Shown here in pieces: positions 15,090 to 20,986 of a stretch of 20,986 nt of DNA. Origin of the DNA: Candidatus Omnitrophota bacterium (GTDB lineage: Bacteria > Omnitrophota > Koll11 > Aquiviventales > Aquiviventaceae); contig JAHFGU010000005.1 in assembly GCA_023247285.1 (NCBI GenBank), positions 8,207 through 29,192 of the forward strand, in the 5' to 3' direction. Under the pieces are notes generated by a model. It made no database searches. It saw only the letters and a list, made by a program, of their open reading frames with translations, and was not told where the DNA came from. The translations under genes and the position numbers were made by a program. Position 1 is the first letter of the stretch, and every line of letters starts with the position of its first letter.

Positions 15090-16393
15090 AACCGCCGATC
15101 TGGGCCATCGTGGGACGGCCAAACGTCGGGAAATCGACGCTGTTTAACCGGCTCGTCGGCGCGCGCGCGGCGGTGGTGTCGCCGGCCCGCGGTACCACGC
15201 GCGATCGGCTCTACGGCCGGCTGGTGTGGCGCGGCCGCCCGCTAACGGTTATCGATACCGGTGGGCTCGAGTTGGCGCCCGCCGACAGGCTCGCCGCCGC
15301 TGTGCAGCAGCAGGTGCGCCAGGCGCTGGACGAGGCTACGGGGATGGTGTTGGTCTGCGACGGCCAGGCTGGCCTGCTGCCGGCCGACGAGCTGCTGGCC
15401 GATGCGCTGCGCCGCATCGACCGTCCGCTGCTGCTTGCCGTGAACAAACTGGACGGCGCCCCTCGCGTGCCCCCGGATTTTTTTCGCCTGGGATTCGAGG
15501 CGTTTCCGCTGTCTGCGCTGCATGGCCGCGGCATCGGCGAGCTGCTGGACCGGCTCGCGGCTGGCGCCCCGGAGGGGAGCGCACCGATCGAGCCGGCGGC
15601 GCGGATCGCGCTGGTCGGGCGGCAGAACGTGGGGAAGTCGTCGCTGTTCAACGCGCTGCTGCGCGAGGAGCGCGCCATCGTGCACGAGCGGCCGGGTACG
15701 ACGCGCGACACCCTGACCGCGCGCCTGCACGCCGGCGGCCGCCCGCTCGAGGTGCTGGACACCGCCGGGCTGCGGCACCGGCGCAAGGTGCGCGATGCGG
15801 TCGATGTGTATTCGATGGCCCGCAGCGTCGGCGCGATCGAGCGCTGCGACGTGGCGGTGCTGGTGCTCGATGCGACGCAGGGGGTCACGCGCGATGACAA
15901 GCGCATCGCCGCGCGCATCGCGGACGCCGGCCGCGCGCTGCTCGTGGCGGCGAACAAGTGGGATCTGGCGCCGCGCGGGATGCGCCCGCAGGCCGCCATC
16001 GAGCGGATCCGCCGGCTGCTGCCGCAGGCCCGGTACGTCCCGGTCCTCGCGGTGTCGGCAAAAACCGGCTACCAGGTGCCGCAGACGCTGACCGCCGCGG
16101 CGCGCCTGCTCCGCCTCATGCAGCACGGCCTGCCGCCGGAAGTCTGCGAGGCGCTCGTGCAGTCGCTCTGGCGCGCGCAGCCACCTCCGCGCGTGCGCGG
16201 CCGGCTGCTCTCGCTGCGCGCCGTCTCGTGGCAGCCAGGCCACCCGCCGATGGTGGAGTTGGCTGTCGCACCCCCGCTGCGCCCCCCGGACTCGTACCAG
16301 CGGTACCTCGTGCACGGCTTGATGCGCGATCCGCGGTTGGCCGGCGTGCCACTGCGCCTGCGCATCCGCGGCCCGCGCCGCGTGGCGGGATGA
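15086..16393 (+). CDS. der: Ribosome biogenesis GTPase Der (EngA)
   Basis: This 435-residue protein has two GTPase domains in tandem and a KH-like domain and is needed for 50S subunit assembly. The first G domain has GRPNVGKS (10-17), DTGG (57-60) and NKLD (120-123). The second has GRQNVGKS (178-185), DTAG (225-228) and NKWD (290-293). The C-terminal region from about 350 fits the KH-like domain. The start is GTG at 15086, overlapping the pgsA stop; the long open frame further upstream lies over pgsA and has no Der content. Length is at the short end for the family. Confidence 0.96.
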   Translation: MKPPIWAIVGRPNVGKSTLFNRLVGARAAVVSPARGTTRDRLYGRLVWRGRPLTVIDTGGLELAPADRLAAAVQQQVRQALDEATGMVLVCDGQAGLLPADELLADALRRIDRPLLLAVNKLDGAPRVPPDFFRLGFEAFPLSALHGRGIGELLDRLAAGAPEGSAPIEPAARIALVGRQNVGKSSLFNALLREERAIVHERPGTTRDTLTARLHAGGRPLEVLDTAGLRHRRKVRDAVDVYSMARSVGAIERCDVAVLVLDATQGVTRDDKRIAARIADAGRALLVAANKWDLAPRGMRPQAAIERIRRLLPQARYVPVLAVSAKTGYQVPQTLTAAARLLRLMQHGLPPEVCEALVQSLWRAQPPPRVRGRLLSLRAVSWQPGHPPMVELAVAPPLRPPDSYQRYLVHGLMRDPRLAGVPLRLRIRGPRRVAG

Positions 16394-17010
16394 GTTCCCC
16401 GTTGCCCGGATTCGCGTTGGCGCTGGCCGCCTCGTACCTGACCGGCTCCTTCCCCACGGCTTATCTGGTCGTAAAGCGACTCCGCGGGACCGATGTGCGA
16501 AGGGTGGGCAGCGGTAACGCAGGGGCGACGAACGTGGCTCGCGTGGCCGGCGCGCCGGCCGGCCTCGTCGTGTTTCTCATCGATGCGGCCAAGGGCTGGG
16601 CGGCCGTGCAGGTGATTGCGCCCTGGCTGGTGCCATCGCTCACCGAGGCGGCACGACTCGACTGCGGCGTGATGGCGGTGCTCGGGCACACGTGTTCGGT
16701 GTTTCTCGGCTTTCGCGGCGGAAAGGGCGTGGCGACCACCATCGGCGTGCTGCTCGGCACCATGCCCGGCGTGGCGGCTGCGTGTCTCACGGTCTGGGCC
16801 GGCGTCTTCCTCCTCTCGCGGTACGTGTCCGCGGCCTCCATCGCCGCCGCTGCGACGCTGCCGGTGGCGCAGATGGCCATGGGCGCTGCGCCGCCGGAAA
16901 CCCTGCTGGGCCTCTCGCTCGCGCTGCTCATCATCCTCCGGCATCGCGACAACCTGCAGCGGCTGCGCCGGGGCACCGAGCCTCGCGTGGGCCGCGCGCG
17001 GCAGGGTTGA
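16390..17010 (+). CDS. plsY: Acyl-phosphate:glycerol-3-phosphate acyltransferase
   Basis: This 206-residue inner-membrane enzyme acylates glycerol 3-phosphate, the first step of phospholipid synthesis. The three conserved loops are visible: GSGNAGATNVAR (40-51), GHTCSVFLGFRGGKGVAT (99-116) and HRDNLQRLRRGTE near the C-terminus. Hydrophobic helices lie between them. The ATG overlaps the der stop by four bases. With pgsA two genes upstream it forms a small phospholipid unit around der. Its stop codon lies within the -35 element of the next promoter. Confidence 0.95.
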   Translation: MSSPLPGFALALAASYLTGSFPTAYLVVKRLRGTDVRRVGSGNAGATNVARVAGAPAGLVVFLIDAAKGWAAVQVIAPWLVPSLTEAARLDCGVMAVLGHTCSVFLGFRGGKGVATTIGVLLGTMPGVAAACLTVWAGVFLLSRYVSAASIAAAATLPVAQMAMGAAPPETLLGLSLALLIILRHRDNLQRLRRGTEPRVGRARQG

Positions 17011-17035
17011 CGGCTCGCGCGTAGATGCGTACAAT
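17007..17035 (+). promoter_or_regulatory. Sigma-70-type promoter before the SPOR gene
   Basis: TTGACG (17007-17012) and TACAAT (17030-17035) are separated by 17 bases, each matching five of six consensus positions. A TG plus one base also precedes the -10. This is the best promoter in the window. Transcription would begin near 17042, leaving only about 6 bases before the GTG at 17048 or 12 before the ATG at 17054, and no Shine-Dalgarno fits. Confidence 0.6.
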
Positions 17036-17047
17036 ACTTCCTAATCC

Positions 17048-17674
17048 GTGACGATGGGCAGCCACGAGAACCAGTTAGAGCTCTTTGAGGTGTCATCGCC
17101 GTCTGCCCCGCGGCCGCGCGCGACAATTCCCGGTCGCCTCCTGCTGCAGCTGCGCTACGATCAAGCGGTGCTCTGCGGCATGGCCGGGCTGATCGGGGTG
17201 ACGATCGTGTTCGCCTGCGGGGTTGAGCGGGGCAAGCATCTGGTCCGCGCGGAGCGCTTGCTGCTGACGCGCCAAGAGCCGCTGCCCGCCTCAGCCGACC
17301 GCGCCGACGCCCGCTCCACGCCGCCGGCGGCTCCCACGGCTCCAGCCGCGGAGATGCCAGGGGCACCGTCGAAGCTGAGCCCGACGCCGGCGTCCATCCC
17401 AGCGAAACTCAAGCCGAAGACGCGGTATGTGGACGCGGACGGCGCGCCAGGCGCGCGTGGACGGTACGCGGTTCAGGTCGTTTCCTTCAAGCAGCCCCGA
17501 CGGGCGCAGCAGGAAATGCAGCGGCTGCAGGGGCGTGGCGAGCGCGCTTTTCTGGTCATGCGCAACGATGTCACCGTCGTGTACGTGGGCCCCTTTCCGA
17601 CGAAAGCGCACGCGCGGGATAAATCGGTCAGCCTGAAACCGCGTTACGAAGACTGTTTTGTGCGCACGCTGTAA
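17048..17674 (+). CDS. SPOR-domain membrane protein
   Basis: This protein of 208 residues has a short cytosolic head containing QLELFE, one membrane segment at about 38-59 (YDQAVLCG to VFACGVERGK), a long Pro/Ala-rich linker (about 75-125) and a C-terminal SPOR-like domain from about 138 (RYAVQVVSF to EDCFVRTL). SPOR domains bind denuded septal peptidoglycan, so a place at the division site is likely; the exact role is unknown. The start may be GTG 17048 or ATG 17054. It opens a new transcription unit with the small basic protein, nnrE and aroB behind it. Confidence 0.82.
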   Translation: MTMGSHENQLELFEVSSPSAPRPRATIPGRLLLQLRYDQAVLCGMAGLIGVTIVFACGVERGKHLVRAERLLLTRQEPLPASADRADARSTPPAAPTAPAAEMPGAPSKLSPTPASIPAKLKPKTRYVDADGAPGARGRYAVQVVSFKQPRRAQQEMQRLQGRGERAFLVMRNDVTVVYVGPFPTKAHARDKSVSLKPRYEDCFVRTL

Positions 17675-17678
17675 CCGC

Positions 17679-17682
17679 GAGG
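17679..17682 (+). promoter_or_regulatory. Shine-Dalgarno GAGG before the small basic protein
   Basis: GAGG lies four bases before the ATG at 17687, in the 12-base gap after the SPOR gene. It supports this start and independent initiation. Confidence 0.5.
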
Positions 17683-17686
17683 TCGC

Positions 17687-17923
17687 ATGTCGATCCATAC
17701 GTCCCTCCGCACCAGCAAGAGCGCAGCCGGCGCGCTGCGGAACGTGTTGAAGCGCCACGAGCGTGTGCGCCACCTGATGGCGCAAGGCCTCTGGACCGAC
17801 GGCCAGTCCGTCTTCGGCCTGCCTAAAGTCAAGCAGGTGAAGATGAAGATCCGCAAGGCCGCCGCGAAAGACAAAGAAGCCACAGCCGCTCCCGCCGCGG
17901 CCCCTGCCGCTCCCGCCGCGTAA
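17687..17923 (+). CDS. Small basic protein (Verrucomicrobia/Chlamydia-type, TIGR04137-like)
   Basis: This 78-residue basic protein starts MSIHTSLRTSKSAAGALRN and continues with LKRHERVRHLMAQGLW and SVFGLPKVKQVKMKIRK. I recognise this as the small basic protein shared by Verrucomicrobia, Chlamydiae, Omnitrophota and relatives. Its size and charge resemble a ribosome-associated protein, but its function is not established. The last 17 residues are an Ala/Pro-rich tail encoded in part by a duplicated 15-base segment. It has its own Shine-Dalgarno. The family call is from memory of the pattern, without a profile search. Confidence 0.8.
   Translation: MSIHTSLRTSKSAAGALRNVLKRHERVRHLMAQGLWTDGQSVFGLPKVKQVKMKIRKAAAKDKEATAAPAAAPAAPAA
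17885..17920 (+). repeat. 15-base direct repeat (period 21) encoding the Ala/Pro tail
   Basis: GCCGCTCCCGCCGCG occurs at 17885-17899 and again, identical, at 17906-17920. The copies are in the same frame and encode AAPAA twice, joined by AP. It looks like a recent seven-codon duplication at the end of the small basic protein gene, directly before the stop. Confidence 0.75.
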
Positions 17924-17929
17924 TCCGGG

Positions 17930-18634
17930 GTGGGTCCTTCCTCGTTTCCCGCGGGCCGCGATGCTCTGGCGGCAGCGCGCCCGTTCGTCTCCGTGGCGCG
18001 CATGCGTACGATCGACGCGGCCGCCATCGGGACACTCGGCATCCCGCGTCTGCTGCTCATGGAGCATGCCGGCCTGGCTGTGGCCCGCGCCGCGCGCGAG
18101 CTGCGCTCTCCGCCGGCCGTCGTGGTTGCCTGCTGCGGCGCCGGGTTCAACGGCGGCGACGGGCTGGCCGCAGCGCGGCACTTGGCCAACTGGGGCTACC
18201 GCGTCGGCGTGGTGTTGACCGGCGCGATGGAATCACTCGCAGAAGAGCCAGCGGTCTTCGCGCGCATGCTCGCGCGCCGGCGCGTGCCGCTCATCGATGC
18301 AGCGCGGCAACCGGAGCAAGCGTCCGCACAGGTGGCGGCAGCCACGCTGCTGCTCGACGCCCTCGCGGGCATCGGCCTCCACGGCCCGGTCCGGGAACCG
18401 GTCTTCACCCTCATCCAGCACATGAACGCGGCGGCCGTGCCGGTCATCGCTGCCGACGTGCCCTCAGGGCTGGATGGGGACGACGGATCGGTGCATGGCC
18501 TGGCGGTGCGGGCGACGGTGACAGTGAGCTTCGGAATGGCGAAGCAGGGCTGCGCCCGCGGGGAGGGGCCAGCGCATGTGGGCCGTCTTCTCATCGATGA
18601 CATTTCCTTGCCGCCGGAGCTGCTGATCTCATGA
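17930..18634 (+). CDS. nnrE: NAD(P)H-hydrate epimerase (YjeF N-terminal domain)
   Basis: This 234-residue enzyme interconverts the R and S forms of damaged, hydrated NAD(P)H so that a dehydratase can repair it. It shows VSVARMRTIDAAAI, LLMEHAGLAVA, the nucleotide loop CGAGFNGGDG (69-78), DALAGIGLHGPVREP with D143, AADVPSGLDGDDG with D176, and VSFGMAKQG. Only the epimerase domain is present; the kinase-like dehydratase domain (NnrD), often fused behind it, is absent from the window. The GTG at 17930 is used because no other start leaves the first conserved segment complete, though an ATG lies at 18002. The stop overlaps a possible small frame at 18631. Confidence 0.9.
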   Translation: MGPSSFPAGRDALAAARPFVSVARMRTIDAAAIGTLGIPRLLLMEHAGLAVARAARELRSPPAVVVACCGAGFNGGDGLAAARHLANWGYRVGVVLTGAMESLAEEPAVFARMLARRRVPLIDAARQPEQASAQVAAATLLLDALAGIGLHGPVREPVFTLIQHMNAAAVPVIAADVPSGLDGDDGSVHGLAVRATVTVSFGMAKQGCARGEGPAHVGRLLIDDISLPPELLIS

Positions 18635-18792
18635 TCCCATCACGCCCCGCCGCTGGCGGTGCCTCACCAACAATCATGGTATTACCTACACGGACGAGTT
18701 GGCTCGGCACCGCCGAGACCGGCTTGCAGCGGACGGCGCGTGCCGTCGGTCTGGGCCCGCGCACCGCGGGCCCGCGGCAGGGCGTGGGATGA
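18631..18792 (+). CDS. Possible small ORF between nnrE and aroB (53 codons)
   Basis: The ATG overlaps the nnrE stop (ATGA) and the TGA overlaps the aroB start (ATGA), so a 53-residue frame would join both genes by four-base couplings. GGAG lies 11 bases before the ATG. The product is rich in Gly, Ala, Arg and Thr and matches nothing I know. Third codon positions are about 72 % G or C, less than in neighbouring genes, and the first 20 codons look least like coding DNA. The same region is full of stem-loops. It may be a coupling peptide, a worn-out gene or chance. Confidence 0.3.
   Translation: MIPSRPAAGGASPTIMVLPTRTSWLGTAETGLQRTARAVGLGPRTAGPRQGVG
18647..18773 (+). promoter_or_regulatory. Four tandem stem-loops in the aroB leader
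   Basis: The 154-base gap before aroB holds four perfect stems: CCGCC/GGCGG with loop GCT (18647-18659); CTCGGC/GCCGAG with loop ACC (18703-18717); GACGGC/GCCGTC with loop GCGT (18732-18747); and GGGCCCGCG/CGCGGGCCC with loop CAC (18753-18773). The last ends 15 bases before the aroB ATG. None is followed by a T-tract, so simple intrinsic termination is unlikely. A structured leader, RNA processing sites or a repeat of the REP kind are possible. Confidence 0.5.
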
Positions 18793-19880
18793 GCGACGTG
18801 CGCGTGTCCCTCGGGGAGCGCTCGTACACGATCCTCACGGCGGATTCCTATGCGCGGTTGCCCGCGCGCCTGGCTTCGCTGGGCCTCGGCCCCCACGGCT
18901 GGGTGATCTCGCATGCGCGGCTGCTCCGGCGCTATGGTGGCGCGGTGCTCTCGCCGCTGCGCCAGGCCGGCTGGCAGCTGTCGGTGATCACCGTCCCGGA
19001 GTCCGAGGCGTCGAAATCGTTGGCCATGGCTGAGCGCCTCATCGTCCGGTTGGCGCGCGCGCCGATGATGCGCGTGCCCACGCTCTTCGCGTTCGGCGGC
19101 GGGGTCGTGGGAGACCTCACCGGATTCGTAGCCGCCATTTACCGCCGCGGCGTGCCCTTCGTGCAGCTGCCTACGACGCTGCTGGCGCAAGTGGATTCCG
19201 CCATCGGCGGCAAGACCGGGGTGGATCTCCCGCAGGGCAAGAACCTGCTCGGCGCCTTCCATCAACCACGGCTGGTCTACAACAATCTGACGGTGCTGCG
19301 CGGGTTGCCGCTTCGCCAGCGGCGCTCAGGGCTCGCGGAGGTGATCAAGTATGGCGCGATCGCCGACCCCGCACTCCTGACGTATCTTGAGGCGCACCTG
19401 CGGCCCTGTCTGGACTTAGCGCCGCACGCGGCGCGGGTGATGGTGGAGCGCTCGTGCGCCATCAAGGCGCGCGTGGCGTCCGTCGATGAGCGCGAAACGG
19501 GCACGGTCCGCGTGCAGTTGAACTTCGGCCACACGCTCGGCCACGCGCTCGAGGCGGCGACCGGCTACCGCCGGTTCACGCACGGGGAAGCGATTGCGGT
19601 GGGGATGGGCCTGGCTGCCCATCTGAGTTGGGCCATGGGATGGCTGCCTGAGCCGGCGTTCCGCCGTTTCGTGCGTCTTATCGAGCGGGCCGGATTGCCA
19701 TCGTCGGTTCGCGGGGTGGATCGCGCCGCCGTGCTGCGCGCCCTGCGCTACGACAAGAAGTTCACGGGTGGTCGGCCCCGGTGGGTGCTGCTGCGCCGCC
19801 TGGGCGCGGCTTGCGCATCAGAAGAGGTCAGCGATGCGCTCGTGCGCCGCGTGCTGCCGCTCTATGTCCGCGATGGCTGA
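18789..19880 (+). CDS. aroB: 3-dehydroquinate synthase
   Basis: This 363-residue cytosolic enzyme converts DAHP to 3-dehydroquinate in the shikimate pathway, using NAD and a divalent metal. The NAD loop is FGGGVVGDLTGF (102-113). QVDSAIGGKTGV and GKNLLGAFHQP bind substrate. The metal ligands are E184 in AEVIKYG, H248 in NFGHTLGHALE and H265 in THGEAIAVGM. The ATG at 18789 gives a normal length; the upstream open frame lies in the hairpin-rich leader and is not AroB-like. It supplies chorismate for the trp pathway elsewhere in the window. Confidence 0.96.
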   Translation: MSDVRVSLGERSYTILTADSYARLPARLASLGLGPHGWVISHARLLRRYGGAVLSPLRQAGWQLSVITVPESEASKSLAMAERLIVRLARAPMMRVPTLFAFGGGVVGDLTGFVAAIYRRGVPFVQLPTTLLAQVDSAIGGKTGVDLPQGKNLLGAFHQPRLVYNNLTVLRGLPLRQRRSGLAEVIKYGAIADPALLTYLEAHLRPCLDLAPHAARVMVERSCAIKARVASVDERETGTVRVQLNFGHTLGHALEAATGYRRFTHGEAIAVGMGLAAHLSWAMGWLPEPAFRRFVRLIERAGLPSSVRGVDRAAVLRALRYDKKFTGGRPRWVLLRRLGAACASEEVSDALVRRVLPLYVRDG

Positions 19881-19953
19881 GCCGCGGCTCGAACCCATCG
19901 GCCAGGTGGTGCGCTTTGTTGCGCGGCCGTCGGTCGCTGTCCGCGCGACGTGA
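19873..19953 (+). pseudogene. Possible N-terminal remnant of an EF-Tu domain-II-like protein
   Basis: A 26-codon frame begins with ATG inside the last codons of aroB and reads IGQVVRFVARPSVAV before a TGA. This resembles the first strands of small 'translation elongation factor-like' proteins, whose pattern is roughly IGKV-x2-FF-x3-SVAVVEL followed by GD-x-I. The rest of such a domain is not found in any frame after the stop. The match is short and GC-rich, so chance is a real alternative. The 89-base gap from 19881 to 19969 otherwise holds only a GCGCGG/CCGCGC stem (19921-19946, 14-base loop) with no T-tract; it could end both converging units. Confidence 0.35.
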
Positions 19954-19969
19954 TCTATCGACTGACGAT

Positions 19970-20590
19970 TTAGCGGGGCACGCGCAGCACGGTATCGCTG
20001 CCGTCGCGCGCGCGGACGGTGGCTGTCCCGTTGGCCACCTTCACGAGCGTGTAATCCCCGACCCGCTCTCCAGGCCCGACGATGACGCCGTTGATGACGG
20101 CGTACGCTTCACCCATGCCTTCCACGACGCCGCTCAGGTGCAGCTCCTCTTCGGCGCGCAACGGGTGATGCGCCTTCCACGGCAGGGCTAACAGCGGGGT
20201 GTCGGCGATCGGCGTCAGCGCAGCTTCTGCCGTTCGCGCCGGTGCCTGAGCCGGCGGCGCAGGCGCGGGTGCCACGGTGGGCGCTGTCGCGGTGGACGAT
20301 GTTGCCGCCGCCTGTTGCATTCCCGGGCCGAGGGCGCGTCCCAACCAGAAGGCGCCTCCGATGACCAAGACGATGGTGAGGGCGAGCACCGCAACGCCGA
20401 CGAGCATGAGCGAGGGGCCGGTCGCAGTCGAGGCCGCGGGCTGCGCAGTGGGTTGGGCGGGAGCAGAAGCCCATGGCTGCGGCGCAGGTTCCCGCTGAGT
20501 CTGTGGTTTGCCAGCGGGTGGAGATTGGGGCGGGGCAGGGGGCACCACCGGATCGTTGACGCGGCGCAGGGCTTGCTCAATCAGGCTCAT
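19970..20590 (-). CDS. gspB: General secretion pathway protein B-like
   Basis: This 206-residue protein begins MSLIEQALRRVNDP, a cytosolic segment typical of GspB/ExeB-type proteins. A Pro/Ala/Gln linker, one membrane segment (about 60-87), a second Pro/Ala linker and a C-terminal domain (LHLSGVVEGMGEAYAVINGVIVG to TVLRVPR, about 150-206) follow. In known systems GspB works with the ATPase GspA to place the type II secretion secretin in the peptidoglycan layer. The start at 20590 follows the ATPase gene by 13 bases; an upstream in-frame ATG would run into that gene. No Shine-Dalgarno is seen. Confidence 0.82.
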   Translation of the reverse strand: MSLIEQALRRVNDPVVPPAPPQSPPAGKPQTQREPAPQPWASAPAQPTAQPAASTATGPSLMLVGVAVLALTIVLVIGGAFWLGRALGPGMQQAAATSSTATAPTVAPAPAPPAQAPARTAEAALTPIADTPLLALPWKAHHPLRAEEELHLSGVVEGMGEAYAVINGVIVGPGERVGDYTLVKVANGTATVRARDGSDTVLRVPR

Positions 20591-20603
20591 CGGGGCATGC
20601 TGC

Positions 20604-20986
20604 CTACGCGACCAGCACTTGGCCGGAGAGTTCCTGGAAGCTGTGCCGGACGATCTCCGCGTCCACCCGCCGGACACGGAACACGTAACAGGCCAGCAGG
20701 CTGCGGTCGCAAATCACATTGATGAGCCGCGGCACGCCGCGCGAGCATTGGTAGACTTCCTCGATCCCGTCGGGCGTCCATTCCAGCCGGCCGTCGGATC
20801 CGGCGATCCGCAGACGGTGGTGGATATACGTGGCGAGCTCGTCTTTGTCCAGCGCCGTCATGTGGAACCGCACGCCGATCCGCTGGTGCAGCTGCTCGAG
20901 CGAGGGCGAGGCGAGCTTGTCGCGGAGCTGCGGCTGGCCCACGAGGATGATCTGGATGAGCTTGTTCTTGTCGGTTTCGAGGTTGG
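20604..20986 (-). CDS. ExeA/GspA-family AAA ATPase, C-terminal part (5' end outside window)
   Basis: About 127 residues are visible, open to the window edge. NLETDKNKLIQIILVGQPQL, then EQLHQRIGVRFHM, YIHHRLRIAGSDG and SRGVPRLINVICDRSLL are the sensor and lid part of an ExeA/GspA ATPase; Walker A and B lie outside the window. The partner GspB-like gene follows after 13 bases. Such pairs serve type II secretion or similar envelope assemblies. The C-terminus ends soon after the lid domain, so no peptidoglycan-binding domain is present at this end, unlike in proteobacterial GspA. Confidence 0.88.
   Translation of the reverse strand, partial: NLETDKNKLIQIILVGQPQLRDKLASPSLEQLHQRIGVRFHMTALDKDELATYIHHRLRIAGSDGRLEWTPDGIEEVYQCSRGVPRLINVICDRSLLACYVFRVRRVDAEIVRHSFQELSGQVLVA

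Noticed and set aside
17300..17420. Repeat array in the SPOR protein linker
   Set aside because: The stretch is Pro/Ala-rich but has no regular repeat unit. It reads as an ordinary flexible linker.
18659..19033. Alternative plus-strand frame covering the nnrE-aroB gap and the start of aroB
   Set aside because: It runs out of frame through well-supported aroB sequence and has no recognisable content.
19921..19953. Strong bidirectional terminator between aroB and gspB
   Set aside because: Only a six-pair GC stem with a 14-base loop is present and there is no T-tract on either strand. It is mentioned as a weak candidate only.

Overview
This window looks like a high-GC (roughly 70 %), gene-dense bacterial chromosome segment. 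It carries 25 protein genes I can support, one possible small reading frame and one possible gene remnant. The largest gap is about 150 bases. I see no tRNA, rRNA, CRISPR array, insertion sequence or phage gene. Three things suggest a member of the Planctomycetes-Verrucomicrobia-Chlamydiae side of the tree, perhaps Candidatus Omnitrophota: a 'small basic protein' (17687-17923), a TIGR04073-like exosortase-associated protein (2477-2902), and an ExeA/GspB secretion pair next to a SPOR protein that begins with a QLELFE motif. That placement is inference from family recall, not from a search.

Layout. Bases 1-3668 hold the end of trpC, then nth, an RDD membrane protein, radC, the TIGR04073-like protein and a THEP1-type NTPase with an extra C-terminal domain. 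Bases 3721-6774 hold an ornithine cyclodeaminase/alanine dehydrogenase-like gene, then trpB and trpA. The trp genes are therefore split, and trpF is not between trpC and trpB. Bases 6803-11744 hold a mannose-1-phosphate guanylyltransferase gene, ruvX, an M16 zinc peptidase, rpe and a phosphohexomutase; together the first and last could make GDP-mannose. Bases 11744-14088 hold lepA and lepB. A lone glycine-zipper lipoprotein with its own promoter and strong Shine-Dalgarno follows. Bases 14547-17010 hold the overlapping trio pgsA, der and plsY. Bases 17048-19880 hold a SPOR protein, the small basic protein, nnrE and aroB. Bases 19970-20986 run on the minus strand, convergent to the rest, and hold gspB and the C-terminal part of an ExeA/GspA ATPase.

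Most genes touch or overlap (ATGA, GTGA, TGATG or TAATG junctions), so expression probably depends on translational coupling. Shine-Dalgarno sequences are scarce. The few gaps over 25 bases fall into two kinds: gaps with a -10-like hexamer exactly 12 bases before the start codon (RDD gene, trpB, SPOR gene), and gaps with compact perfect stem-loops (cyclodeaminase-like gene, manC, aroB). The aroB leader has four such stems. I found no clearly novel defence or mobile system. The best leads are the NTPase C-terminal domain, the hairpin-rich aroB leader, the start codon in a hairpin loop at 3721, the constant -10 spacing, and a possible 26-residue elongation-factor-like remnant after aroB.
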